This document shows, piece by piece, positions 30,468-39,198 of a stretch of DNA of 52,015 nt. Position 1 is the first letter of the stretch; each line of letters opens with the position of its first letter. This DNA comes from an uncultured Verrucomicrobiota bacterium. GTDB lineage: Bacteria; Verrucomicrobiota; Verrucomicrobiia; Limisphaerales; CAIMTB01. A program made the position numbers and the translations under genes. The notes below the pieces were generated by a model. It was not told the DNA's origin, searched no databases, and was given only the letters and a program-made list of their open reading frames with translations. The DNA lies in assembly GCA_903844265.1 (NCBI GenBank), contig CAIMTB010000629.1:1-52015 (forward strand), read 5' to 3'.

Positions 30468-31061
30468 GTGAGCTCCAAGAAAAGCACGACAAAGAGGACG
30501 GTGGCCCCGGGCCGGGGCAAAGTCGTGGGCACCACCACTGCAGCCGCCATTCTTGGCGGAGGTGGAACCACAGCCACCTCCAGGAGCGCGCCAAAAGCAC
30601 GCCCTACCGATCCCGAATGGGAACGGTATCGGGGCATCCTGTTGGACCTGCGCGAACAACTCGTCCGCCAAATGAACGGCCTCGCCAAGGAGTCCGCCGA
30701 GCAATTGCCCGGCTACTCCATGCACATGGCCGATTCGGGCACCGACAATTTTGACCGTGACTTCGCCCTCAGCCTGCTGTCGAGCGACCAGGACGCGATC
30801 TACGAGATCGATGAGGCGCTGAAGCGCATCGAACGCGGGAGCTACGGCACCTGCGAACTGACCAGCAAACCCATTCCCAAGGCCCGCCTCGACGCCATTC
30901 CGTGGGCCCGCTTCACCGTCGAAGCCCAGGCCCAGTTGGAACGTGAAGGCGCTCTCCGCCACCGTCGTCTGGGTTCCCTTGGCACTCTTGACGCTGGAGC
31001 CCCCGCGGAGATCGAAGAGGACGATGAGGTCGAGGAAAAGCCAGCGAAAGAGAAGGAATAG
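30468..31061 (+). CDS. TraR/DksA family regulator lacking the zinc-finger cysteines
   Basis: A 197-residue DksA-type protein, expected to bind the RNA polymerase secondary channel. A long basic low-complexity N-terminus (Lys/Thr/Gly/Ala rich, about 45 residues) precedes the coiled coil. The central part has MADSGTDNFDRDFALSLLSS, which supplies acidic residues where DksA has its coiled-coil tip. The globular end reads YGTCELTSKPIPKARLDAIPWARF, with one Cys (about residue 129) instead of four, so zinc binding by the classic site is not possible. The C-terminus is acidic (EIEEDDEVEEK). The GTG start has GGGAG at good spacing. rpmG begins 3 nt after its stop and rpsR follows, so it is probably co-expressed with ribosomal proteins. 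Confidence 0.9.
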   Translation: MSSKKSTTKRTVAPGRGKVVGTTTAAAILGGGGTTATSRSAPKARPTDPEWERYRGILLDLREQLVRQMNGLAKESAEQLPGYSMHMADSGTDNFDRDFALSLLSSDQDAIYEIDEALKRIERGSYGTCELTSKPIPKARLDAIPWARFTVEAQAQLEREGALRHRRLGSLGTLDAGAPAEIEEDDEVEEKPAKEKE

Positions 31062-31064
31062 ATC

Positions 31065-31232
31065 ATGCCCCGCGAGATCGTGACCATCGAGTGCACGGAG
31101 GCGCGCAAACTTGGCAAGCCCCCGAGCCGGTACACCACCACCCGTAACAAGAAGCTCCAGACCGAAAAGGTCGAGCTGAGAAAATACAACAAGCATCTCC
31201 GCCGTCACACCCTCCACAGGGAGATCAAGTAG
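31065..31232 (+). CDS. rpmG: Ribosomal protein bL33, zinc-free form
   Basis: A 55-residue large-subunit ribosomal protein. The sequence begins [20 protein letters not shown], continues with the typical [20 protein letters not shown] and ends [10 protein letters not shown]. The paired CxxC motifs of zinc-binding L33 are absent (one Cys only), so this is the C-minus type that works under zinc limitation. It lies between the dksA-like gene (3 nt gap) and rpsR (9 nt gap) in one operon. Confidence 0.95.
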   Translation: MPREIVTIECTEARKLGKPPSRYTTTRNKKLQTEKVELRKYNKHLRRHTLHREIK

Positions 31233-31241
31233 ACCGATTGT

Positions 31242-31496
31242 ATGCCGCGCAAGACCCATCCCGACCGTGAACCCGGAACGCGTAGCCGTTCCTCGGAAGT
31301 GCGCACGCCCCGCCCGAAGCCGAAAATCGATTTCACCGTCGACGCCCTCGACTTCAAGAACGTCAACCTCCTTAGGCAGTTCGTCACGGAACAGGGACGC
31401 ATCCTGCCCCGGAAGTACACCGGGCTCCCGGCGCACTATCAGCGCCGACTGACGCTCGCCATCAAGCGCGCGCGCCAGATGCTCCTCATGAAGTAA
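31242..31496 (+). CDS. rpsR: Ribosomal protein bS18
   Basis: An 84-residue small-subunit protein. The conserved core [25 protein letters not shown] and the end [18 protein letters not shown] are clear. The N-terminal 28 residues are basic and variable, longer than the E. coli protein start. It is the last gene of the dksA-like/rpmG/rpsR operon and is followed by a strong hairpin. Confidence 0.97.
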   Translation: MPRKTHPDREPGTRSRSSEVRTPRPKPKIDFTVDALDFKNVNLLRQFVTEQGRILPRKYTGLPAHYQRRLTLAIKRARQMLLMK

Positions 31497-31506
31497 CGCC
31501 CCCTAC

Positions 31507-31550
31507 GGCGCCTGCCACCGGTGTCACCGGCCCAGCAGGCGCCTTGTTAT
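31507..31550 (+). terminator. Hairpin terminator after rpsR
   Basis: GGCGCCTGC (31507-31515) pairs perfectly with GCAGGCGCC (31535-31543), with a further CCGGTG/CACCGG-type pairing in the loop, followed by TTGTTAT. The U-run is weak. The tail overlaps the presumed promoter of znuA. Confidence 0.65.
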
Positions 31551-31560
31551 GGCCATCCAG

Positions 31561-31575
31561 TGCAAATGATTTGCG
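31561..31575. promoter_or_regulatory. Zur/Fur-type 7-1-7 operator overlapping the znuA start
   Basis: TGCAAATGATTTGCG is an inverted repeat in 7-1-7 layout with 6 of 7 pairs matched and a 13-bp perfect core. It resembles the actinobacterial Zur box TGAAAATGATTTTCA. It covers the ATG of znuA (31566), in front of an operon that ends with a Fur-family gene. The putative extended -10 TGTTATGGC (31545-31553) lies just upstream, so a bound repressor would block transcription start. Confidence 0.65.
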
Positions 31576-32582
31576 TCTGGAACATCATCCGCCGGCCCGC
31601 TCCCTCCTTGGCCCTTGCCTTGGTCGCCGGGCTCCGGCTCTTCGTCGCATCGACCGTCGCCCTTTCAGCACGGTCCACCGCCGCCGCCGAAGCCCTGCGA
31701 CCACCTCGCATCCTAACCAGCTTCCTGCCGGTCTTCTCGATCGTCAGACAAATCGCGGGAGATCGCGCCTCCGTCGAGAACTGGCTCCCGCCCGGCATCG
31801 ATCCCCACGAGTTCCAATTCCAGCCGCGCGATCTCCGACGCCTTCGCGAGGCCGACCTTCTCGTGATTGCCGGGCTCGGGCTTGAGGGCTGGACTCTTTC
31901 CCAACTGCGATCCGCCGCCGCCAATCCCAGACTCCAACTCCTCGAGGCCTCCCGCGACCTCCCGGATTCCGTCCGCATCACAGCCACCCGCTCGCCTGGC
32001 GCAAAGCCCGACGCTCCAGGTTCCAAGGACCACGAACCCCCCGGACACGAGCACGGGACCTCGGGAACCAACCCCCATTTCTGGCTCGATCCTGTCCTCG
32101 TCTCCTACGCGGTCACCAATGTCCTGAATGCGCTGGTGCAATTGGACCCGGCCGGCAGAGAGGTCTACCTCCTCAATGCCAATGCCACGCTCGCCCGCCT
32201 CGAAGCACTCCATCGCGACTTCGTGAAGAGGCTCGACCCAGCCAAAGGGACGGCGTTCATCACCTACCACGACGCGTTCCCGTATCTCGCCCGCCGTTAC
32301 GGACTCAAGCTGGTTGGCGTGGTCGAGGAAAATGCCGCGGAAGAACCCTCACCCCGCGAACTCGCCGCATTGGCAGCCACGGTCCGCCGCGAGAAGGCAC
32401 GCGTCCTGTTCGTGGATGGTCAGCCCACACGCCTTGCCCGACGCCTCGCTGACGACCTCGGAATCAAGATCGTCACGATCGAAACACTCGAGATCGGCCC
32501 ACTCTCCGCTGACGCCTACGACGCGGGCATGCGCCGAAACCTCGCCACGCTCCAGGCGGCGCTCGTCCCAGCCTCCCCATGA
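31566..32582 (+). CDS. znuA: Zinc ABC transporter substrate-binding protein
   Basis: A 338-residue periplasmic cluster A-I metal-binding protein with an N-terminal signal peptide (RRPAPSLALALVAGLRLFVAS). Probable metal ligands are His81 (DPHEFQFQP), His171 (NPHFWLDP), His235 (YHDAFPY) and Asp284 (FVDGQPT), the usual three-His plus acidic set. A short flexible loop before His171 contains DHEPPGHEHG, like the His-rich loop of ZnuA but shorter. Zinc is favoured over manganese by this loop, by the His-rich ATPase tail and by the adjacent Fur-family gene. The start codon lies inside the operator palindrome. The gap to znuC is 142 bp and holds an inverted repeat. Confidence 0.9.
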   Translation: MICVWNIIRRPAPSLALALVAGLRLFVASTVALSARSTAAAEALRPPRILTSFLPVFSIVRQIAGDRASVENWLPPGIDPHEFQFQPRDLRRLREADLLVIAGLGLEGWTLSQLRSAAANPRLQLLEASRDLPDSVRITATRSPGAKPDAPGSKDHEPPGHEHGTSGTNPHFWLDPVLVSYAVTNVLNALVQLDPAGREVYLLNANATLARLEALHRDFVKRLDPAKGTAFITYHDAFPYLARRYGLKLVGVVEENAAEEPSPRELAALAATVRREKARVLFVDGQPTRLARRLADDLGIKIVTIETLEIGPLSADAYDAGMRRNLATLQAALVPASP

Positions 32583-32592
32583 ACCGAGTCGA

Positions 32593-32664
32593 ACCACGAA
32601 GAGCACGAAGGACACGAAGGAACACAAATCCTCTGGCCTTCGTGATCTTCGTGACCTTCGTGGT
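32593..32664. repeat. Inverted repeat of CACGAAGG units inside the zinc operon
   Basis: The left arm has three ACGAAG(G/A) units about nine bases apart, beginning ACCACGAAGAGCACGAAGG. The right arm CCTTCGTGATCTTCGTGACC plus TTCGTGGT is its near inverse. The arms are 28 nt with few mismatches and would fold into a long hairpin in the message between znuA and znuC. Confidence 0.8.
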
Positions 32665-32724
32665 AGATCCCCGCGTGGTTCAGGGTCCCAACGCGTGTCC
32701 AAATTTTGGAAAACCCGGCTCCCC

Positions 32725-33543
32725 ATGAACCGCACCGACACCCGCCCTCGCGCCGTCGAAATCCGCGGCCTGAATGTCTGCCTGGGCGGAAAGCGCGTCC
32801 TCAGGAATATCGACCTCGATATCGGCACCGGCGAATTGGTCGCGCTGATCGGCCCCAATGGCGCCGGCAAGACCACCCTCGTTCGGGCCATCCTCGGCCT
32901 TGTCCCTGCAGAATCCGGGACCGTGAGGGTCCTCGGCGAAACCAATCTCCGATCCGCCCTCCCGCGTGTCGGCTATGTTCCCCAGCGCCTCGCCCTCGAT
33001 GTCGGCCTGGCGATGAGCGTCCGTGAATTCCTCGCCCTGCGTCGCCCTTCCACGCGCAACTGGTTCTGGCGACGCCACGCCGAACTCGACGCCACCCTGC
33101 CGCCCATCGCCGACGAACTCGGGACCCGCCTCCTCCTCGACAAGTCCGTATCCACGCTCTCAGGCGGCCAACTCCAAAGGGTCCTGATCACCTTCGGCCT
33201 CCTCGACAACCCGGAACTGCTCTTCCTCGACGAGCCCACGGAAGGCGTCGATGCCCCCGGGGAACGGACGTTTTACGAGATCATCTCGGACATCCACCGA
33301 GCCCACCGGTTGACTGTGGTCCTCGTCTCACACGACCTTTCGATGGTGCACCGGCACGCCTCCTGGGTCGTCGCCCTCAACGGCCGCATCTGCTGCGAAG
33401 GCGCCCCCGACGAAATCATCCGCGAGGACGCATTGCGCGAGGCCTACGGACTGCACGTCACGCCCTACCACCATCACCACCACGATCCCACCGCGCAGGG
33501 CCACGATCACGGACTCGACCACGGTCATCCGCATGTTCACTGA
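32725..33543 (+). CDS. znuC: Zinc ABC transporter ATP-binding protein
   Basis: A 272-residue cytosolic ATPase. Walker A is GPNGAGKTTLVRA, the signature is LSGGQLQRVL, Walker B is LLFLDEPTEGVDAPG and the switch His is VSHDLSMVHRHA. The C-terminus is strikingly His-rich (HHHHHDPTAQGHDHG and more), as in several ZnuC proteins, and may sense or buffer zinc. ATG 32725 is chosen; the open frame before it passes through the CACGAAGG repeat. It overlaps znuB by 11 bases. Confidence 0.95.
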   Translation: MNRTDTRPRAVEIRGLNVCLGGKRVLRNIDLDIGTGELVALIGPNGAGKTTLVRAILGLVPAESGTVRVLGETNLRSALPRVGYVPQRLALDVGLAMSVREFLALRRPSTRNWFWRRHAELDATLPPIADELGTRLLLDKSVSTLSGGQLQRVLITFGLLDNPELLFLDEPTEGVDAPGERTFYEIISDIHRAHRLTVVLVSHDLSMVHRHASWVVALNGRICCEGAPDEIIREDALREAYGLHVTPYHHHHHDPTAQGHDHGLDHGHPHVH

Positions 33544-34366
33544 ACCTTTCATGCTGAGGGCCATCCTGGGCGCGCTCATGCTCGCCCCGCTGTGCGCGCT
33601 CCTCGGTGTCTTCGTCACCGCGCGACGCATGGCGTTCTTCAGCGACACCGTCGCGCACGCCTCACTCGCCGGCACCGCGGTATCGTTCCTCCTCGGCCTC
33701 AGCGAGCCCACCCCCGGCATGATCGTCGTCAGCCTCGCCGTCGCCGCCGCCATCGTCTGGCTCCGCGAACGCAGCGGGCTCTTCAACGACACCATCATGT
33801 CCCTGCTGCTCACCGGATCCGTCGCCGTGGGCACGGTCATCCTCAGCCGCTTGCACGGATTCCGCGCCGAGATCCACCGCGTCCTGTTCGGCGACATCCT
33901 CGCCATCGGCAGCACCGAGTTGATCCTGGCTGGAGCGCTGCTGCTGCTGGTCGCGATCGGTGGCTCGTGGATGCTCAGCCCCCTCTCCCTGATCACCGCA
34001 CATGAGGACCTCGCCCACGTCGCCGGGCTCCGCGTCCGCGCCTTCAACTACGCCTTCGTCCTGGTCCTCACCATCACGGTCACCGTCACCATCCGCCTCG
34101 TCGGGATCCTCCTCGTCGGGGCCCTCCTGGTCATCCCCCCCGCTTCCGCCCGCCTTCTGGGCCGGACCTTGCGGCAGGAAATCTGGCTCGCGGTCGCCTT
34201 TGGGATCGTCACAGGTGTCGGCGGCGTCGCGGCCTCCTATGCCGCCGATATCCCCTGCGGCCCGTCGATCGTCCTGACCGGAATTACCTTGTTCGCCGTG
34301 ACCCTCGGAATCTCAAAGACACGCCGGACCGAGCGATTGGAACCTCTCGTCCGGGAGGAGGGATGA
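33533..34366 (+). CDS. znuB: Zinc ABC transporter permease
   Basis: A 277-residue ABC-3 family inner-membrane permease with about eight to nine helices. Family landmarks are RRMAFFSDTVAHASLAGTA near the N-terminus and VRLVGILLVGALLVIPPASAR near the C-terminus. The gene overlaps znuC by 11 bases at its start and overlaps the Fur-family gene by 4 bases (ATGA) at its end, so the three are translationally linked. It would form the channel for zinc delivered by ZnuA. Confidence 0.95.
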   Translation: MFTEPFMLRAILGALMLAPLCALLGVFVTARRMAFFSDTVAHASLAGTAVSFLLGLSEPTPGMIVVSLAVAAAIVWLRERSGLFNDTIMSLLLTGSVAVGTVILSRLHGFRAEIHRVLFGDILAIGSTELILAGALLLLVAIGGSWMLSPLSLITAHEDLAHVAGLRVRAFNYAFVLVLTITVTVTIRLVGILLVGALLVIPPASARLLGRTLRQEIWLAVAFGIVTGVGGVAASYAADIPCGPSIVLTGITLFAVTLGISKTRRTERLEPLVREEG

Positions 34367-34908
34367 AGGATCTCGCCCCGTCCGACCCCGTCCATCACCA
34401 CACGGCGAAGCGCCCCAGGCTGAGCGAACTGACCGAGCGCTTGCGTGGCAAGGACCGGCGGGTCACCGGACCAAGGGCAGCGATTCTCTCCATCCTCCAC
34501 GAACACCCGCATCCGCTCACCAATCGGGAAATCTTCGAGGCATTGCCCCCGGGCGTCTGTGATCTGGTGACCGTCTACCGGGCCGTACACCTGCTCGAGG
34601 ACATGGGACTGGTGACGCGCTACGATTTCGGGGATGGCGTGGCCCGGCACGAGATTGCACTCGAGGGTCACGACAACCACCACCATCACCTCGTCTGCAC
34701 GGCCTGCTCCCGGATCGTGGAAATCGACCAATGCCTGGCCACCGAGTGGGATGCGATGATTGCCCGTGAGAGCGGCTTTGAGCGGGTGACCCACAAGCTG
34801 GAGTTCTTCGGCCGTTGCCCGCGTTGCCAGGAAGGCCCGCCGTCCCACGACACCACAAAAACGAAAGGGGCCGCCACGGCGAAACCGTGCGGCCCGATAT
34901 TGGAATAA
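34363..34908 (+). CDS. zur: Fur family transcriptional regulator, probable Zur
   Basis: A 181-residue metal-responsive repressor. The winged-helix part has RVTGPRAAILSILHEHPHPLTNREIFEAL and DLVTVYRAVHLLEDMGLVTR. The dimerisation part has the regulatory site HHHHLVCTACSRIVEI and the structural pair CPRC. The N-terminus adds HHHT. Its place as last gene of the znu operon and the operator at znuA make zinc sensing and autoregulation likely. The final 40 residues after CPRC are an extra Lys/Thr-rich tail whose DNA holds a strong hairpin (34868-34895). Confidence 0.92.
   Translation: MKDLAPSDPVHHHTAKRPRLSELTERLRGKDRRVTGPRAAILSILHEHPHPLTNREIFEALPPGVCDLVTVYRAVHLLEDMGLVTRYDFGDGVARHEIALEGHDNHHHHLVCTACSRIVEIDQCLATEWDAMIARESGFERVTHKLEFFGRCPRCQEGPPSHDTTKTKGAATAKPCGPILE
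34868..34895. other. Strong hairpin within the 3' end of zur
   Basis: GGGCCGCCACGG pairs with CCGTGCGGCCC across a CGAAA loop, with one bulged base. It lies inside the last codons of zur and is not followed by a T-run, so it is either a weak terminator for the operon or an RNA-stability hairpin. Confidence 0.4.
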
Positions 34909-35514
34909 TCAGGTTGGTCTAAAGCATTCGTCGCCAAATCATGTCCTGCTTTGCTTGAACCATCGCCGGGGGCAATCCGCTCCCGGGCTCAGCTCTGGTC
35001 TCCCGACCACTCTCCCTGGCGCATCAACTCGCGTACCTTGCGCCGTTCGTACCGGTGTTTCTGCGCCTTATGAGGTCGGTTTTCCGCGTTCCGGGGGTGA
35101 TACCGATGGTTCTGGATCACTTCCGCGACCTGTTCGTGGGACTTAGGCATGATGCGGTTCTCTGTTGTTGGGCGTACTCTGCCCGTTGGGAAAACGGTGG
35201 GGCCGGCTCATCGCCCGGGGAGGGCTCCGGCTTCACCGCCACGTCGCTGAGTAGGTAGCTCATGGACGCTGTACGGTGATCAGATAGGCCTGGACCCGAT
35301 GATGTTCAATAACTTTTTCAACATTTTGTTTGATATTTTCCACCAACGATACCCCGCGCCCCACCACCCCGTACCTCCGGCTTTCGCCTTCCGAATCGAG
35401 CCCGTCAGGAGCACGATCCCCCGCGCGCCGGCAGCACGCTGACAACCGTCGGCCCGCCGGTCAGTCCGTCGAACGCCCGTCGTCAATTCAACCGCGCCAA
35501 CCCCTGCGCCTCGC
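34909..35514. other. 600-bp interval with at most one tiny gene and an AT-rich patch
   Basis: No long gene is supported. One 53-codon frame on the minus strand looks coding and is listed separately. Bases about 35301-35345 are clearly AT-rich against a GC-rich background (TTCAATAACTTTTTCAACAT), which could be a promoter region or DnaA-like boxes. The rest shows nothing identifiable. Confidence 0.4.
34989..35150 (-). CDS. Hypothetical small basic protein
   Basis: A 53-codon frame, MPKSHEQVAEVIQNHRYHPR at the start, then rich in Arg, His and Lys (HKAQKHRYERRKVREL), ending GDQS. Third codon positions are about 70 percent G or C, in keeping with coding DNA here, and the amino-acid pattern suggests a helical nucleic-acid-binding peptide. 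No family is recognised. No strong ribosome binding site is present. It is convergent with zur. Confidence 0.35.
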   Translation of the reverse strand: MPKSHEQVAEVIQNHRYHPRNAENRPHKAQKHRYERRKVRELMRQGEWSGDQS

Positions 35515-36396
35515 ATGAACGATCCCGCCCAAGCTCTCCGCAACTTCACCCCGCAACACGAATTCTTCGTGGGCATCGACTCCGACGGCTGCGTCTTCGA
35601 CTCGATGGAGATCAAGCACAAGGAGTGCTTCACTCCGATGTACATCAAGTATTTCGGGCTCCAGCCGGTCTCGAAATACGCCCGCGAGGTCTGGGATTTC
35701 GTCAACCTCTACTCCAAGACCCGCGGCATCAACCGCTACCCCGCCCTGTCCAACGCCCTCAACCTCCTCGGCGAACGACCGGAGGTCCACGCCCGCGGCG
35801 TCCAGGTCCCCTCCACCGACGAACTCGATGCCTGGATGGCCCGCGAAACCAAACATACGCTCGGAACCCTGCGGCCCGAGGTCGAGGACCGCGGGAACAC
35901 CGCCCTCCAACCCGTCCTCAACTGGTCCCTCGCCGTCGATGCCCAGATCAAGGACATCGTCCATGGCGTGCCTCCCTTTCCCTGCGTGCGCGAATGCCTG
36001 GAGAAACTCCGCGACCACGCCGATGCGATGGTCATTTCCCAAACGCCAGGCTCCGCGCTCGAACGCGAATGGGCCGAGCACGATCTCGCCCGTTACGTCG
36101 CGCTCATCGCCGGTCAGGAGATGGGTTCCAAGAAGGATCACCTCAAACTCGCCGCCGCCCCGAGGTATCCCGCGTCGAAAATCCTCATGATCGGGGATGC
36201 CCCCGGCGATTTCACGGCCGCCAAATCCAACGGCGCCCTGTTCTACCCGATCATCCCCGGCCGCGAGGAAGCCTCCTGGCGACGCCTCCTCGACGAGGGA
36301 CTCGACGCCTTCTTCGCGGGGACCTATGCAGGTGACCTCGAGACCTCGCTGGTTGGCGAATTCAACGCAAGCCTGCCCGAGAAACCCCATTGGTAG
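35515..36396 (+). CDS. HAD superfamily hydrolase
   Basis: A 293-residue cytosolic phosphatase-like protein. Motif I is GIDSDGCVFDS, with the nucleophile Asp22 and the acid/base Asp24. Motif II SQTP lies near residue 180, motif III supplies the Lys of SKKDHLKL, and motif IV is IGDAPGDF. The cap insertion of about 130 residues between motifs I and II is longer than in simple phosphoglycolate phosphatases. The substrate is not predictable. The next gene, a membrane glycosyltransferase, starts 27 bp downstream, so the two may be co-transcribed. Confidence 0.9.
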   Translation: MNDPAQALRNFTPQHEFFVGIDSDGCVFDSMEIKHKECFTPMYIKYFGLQPVSKYAREVWDFVNLYSKTRGINRYPALSNALNLLGERPEVHARGVQVPSTDELDAWMARETKHTLGTLRPEVEDRGNTALQPVLNWSLAVDAQIKDIVHGVPPFPCVRECLEKLRDHADAMVISQTPGSALEREWAEHDLARYVALIAGQEMGSKKDHLKLAAAPRYPASKILMIGDAPGDFTAAKSNGALFYPIIPGREEASWRRLLDEGLDAFFAGTYAGDLETSLVGEFNASLPEKPHW

Positions 36397-36423
36397 GATC
36401 CCACCCCATCCAACACCCGATCC

Positions 36424-37923
36424 GTGAACACCCATGTTGTCCCGGGATCCGGCCGGGCCGACGCTCGGGATGAGATTCGTTGGCGCCACACGCTCCTCGC
36501 GCTGGCGGCGCTGACGGCCTGGCTCTTCGCCCTGCGATGTCTGGGACCTTCGAACCTCACAGACAACGACCAGGAACGCCCTGCTGCCTACGTCATCGAC
36601 GCGTTCCGCAACGGTCATTGGCTGGTCCAGCGCGATTGGACGGGGGATATCGCCTCCAAGCCACCGCTCTACACCTGGATCTCCGCGGGTCTCTCCTGGA
36701 TCGCGGGCGGCGCCCATCGCTGGACGCTGTACCTCCCGTGCGCGCTGGCGATGTTCGGGTCTGCAGCACTGGTCGCAGACCGGCTGCGCAAGGTCGCCGG
36801 CTCGAGGGAAGCACTGCTTGGCGGAGTGCTTTTTCTCGCCTGCCCGCTGACCGCCAAGCTCGTCTGCACCGCCCGCACCGACGCGCTGTTCACATTCTTC
36901 GTCACACTCACAGCCGCCTCTGCCCATGCCGCCTGGTCCGGGGTTGCCATCTCGCGCAACACCGGTTGGATCCGCACCTGGTTCTACGCGGCACTGGCCA
37001 CGCTGACAAAGGGCCCACTCGGCCTCGTCCTGGGATTCGCCGGCCTGCTCGCGGGAATCCGCACCCGGAGAAACAAGACGTCCCCGCCCCTCATCTGGGA
37101 CCGCAGACACTTCGCGGGGCTGGCGATGCTCGTGCTCCTGGCGGGCGGATGGTTCGGAGGCGCGTGGCTTCAAGCAGGGAACCCGCTGTTCCAGAAGCTC
37201 ATCATCGGCGAACTCGCGGGCCATGCCTTGCGAACGGAAGGAACAGTGCCCGGCCTCGGCCTGGCCATCGTTCCCGGCTTCCTGCTCAGCCGGTTCGCAC
37301 CGTGGAGCCTCGCGGCATTCTGGGCACTCTGGCTCACCCTGCGACGCCGTGATTCCTCATCCCCCAGACATTCACTCGAACGATTCGCCGCCGCCTGGCT
37401 CGTCACCGGAATCGTGACACTCGGCCTCGCCGGCCATCAGCGCGGGGACCTCGTCGCACCGCTCATGCCCGCCGCCGCGATTCTCGCCGCCGGCCCGGTC
37501 GCAGGATGGCTTCAAGACTGGAACGTGAGGCGTCTCTTGTCGGCAACACTTGGGGTCTCGTTCCTGCTCGGCGCAGGCCTCCAGGTCCACCACCGCCTCT
37601 CACGCCCCTCTGTCTTTGCCGAATCACGCGGCGCGGAACATCTCGCCGCAGCCTACCTCCAAACCGGGCGATCACCCGACCGCCTCGCCTTCGTCGACAC
37701 CCCGTATGCCCTGCAGTTCGAACTCGGAACCATGCGGCGCGTACTCGATTTCGGGCAGGCCGCCGAACTCCTCCGCAACGACCCGCGATCAGCCGTCGCG
37801 ATCTCCAATCGGAAAGCCCTGATGGAATCCCTCGGAACTGATTCCCGGCGGATCCGAGTCATCGCCTCCTGGCCCTCCGGACAGGCCCCCCAATCTTGCA
37901 TCGTCCAACTGGATCCTCCGTGA
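36424..37923 (+). CDS. ArnT/PMT-like membrane glycosyltransferase
   Basis: A 499-residue GT-C fold inner-membrane protein starting at GTG 36424. The first periplasmic loop has the family pattern NLTDNDQERPAAYVIDAF with the acidic catalytic residue and SKPPLYTW. About ten hydrophobic segments follow and a C-terminal periplasmic domain of about 120 residues closes the protein. ArnT relatives move a sugar from a polyprenyl-phosphate carrier to lipid A or other acceptors. The acceptor is unknown here. Confidence 0.9.
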   Translation: MNTHVVPGSGRADARDEIRWRHTLLALAALTAWLFALRCLGPSNLTDNDQERPAAYVIDAFRNGHWLVQRDWTGDIASKPPLYTWISAGLSWIAGGAHRWTLYLPCALAMFGSAALVADRLRKVAGSREALLGGVLFLACPLTAKLVCTARTDALFTFFVTLTAASAHAAWSGVAISRNTGWIRTWFYAALATLTKGPLGLVLGFAGLLAGIRTRRNKTSPPLIWDRRHFAGLAMLVLLAGGWFGGAWLQAGNPLFQKLIIGELAGHALRTEGTVPGLGLAIVPGFLLSRFAPWSLAAFWALWLTLRRRDSSSPRHSLERFAAAWLVTGIVTLGLAGHQRGDLVAPLMPAAAILAAGPVAGWLQDWNVRRLLSATLGVSFLLGAGLQVHHRLSRPSVFAESRGAEHLAAAYLQTGRSPDRLAFVDTPYALQFELGTMRRVLDFGQAAELLRNDPRSAVAISNRKALMESLGTDSRRIRVIASWPSGQAPQSCIVQLDPP

Positions 37924-38081
37924 GCCCGCACAGCGGCCCTGTGGCCAACGATTCCGTGGCGGGGGAAGCGCGAAGCCGCCTCCACCCTTCGATGACCCGT
38001 CATGGGCCGGATCCCAACGGCGAGGGCGCAGGCGGGCAGGCGCGCATACACCCTTGCTTCCCACGACTTCCTCCCCCGCGT

Positions 38082-38109
38082 TTGACACCCCTCGCCCGAA
38101 CCGTATCCT
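38082..38109 (+). promoter_or_regulatory. Sigma-70-type promoter of asd
   Basis: TTGACA (38082-38087) and TATCCT (38104-38109) are separated by 16 bp. The -10 ends 10 nt before the ATG, so transcription would begin about four bases before the start codon. Confidence 0.6.
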
Positions 38110-38119
38110 CCCGCGCTCT

Positions 38120-39124
<1,005 letters not shown>

Positions 39125-39198
39125 GAAGGCGGCGACTGGGGGACGGCGTGTTTCCCGCGTCTGGCCGAGCGGCAGGACACCCACTAACCTCACCGCGC

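Noticed and set aside
35260-35343. 27-codon minus-strand frame (from a GTG) next to the small basic protein frame
   Set aside because: Its AT-rich codons differ sharply from all genes here; more likely an AT-rich intergenic patch.
35488-37224. 578-codon minus-strand frame opposite the HAD and glycosyltransferase genes
   Set aside because: Shadow frame crossing two real genes and their gap, with no recognisable domain.
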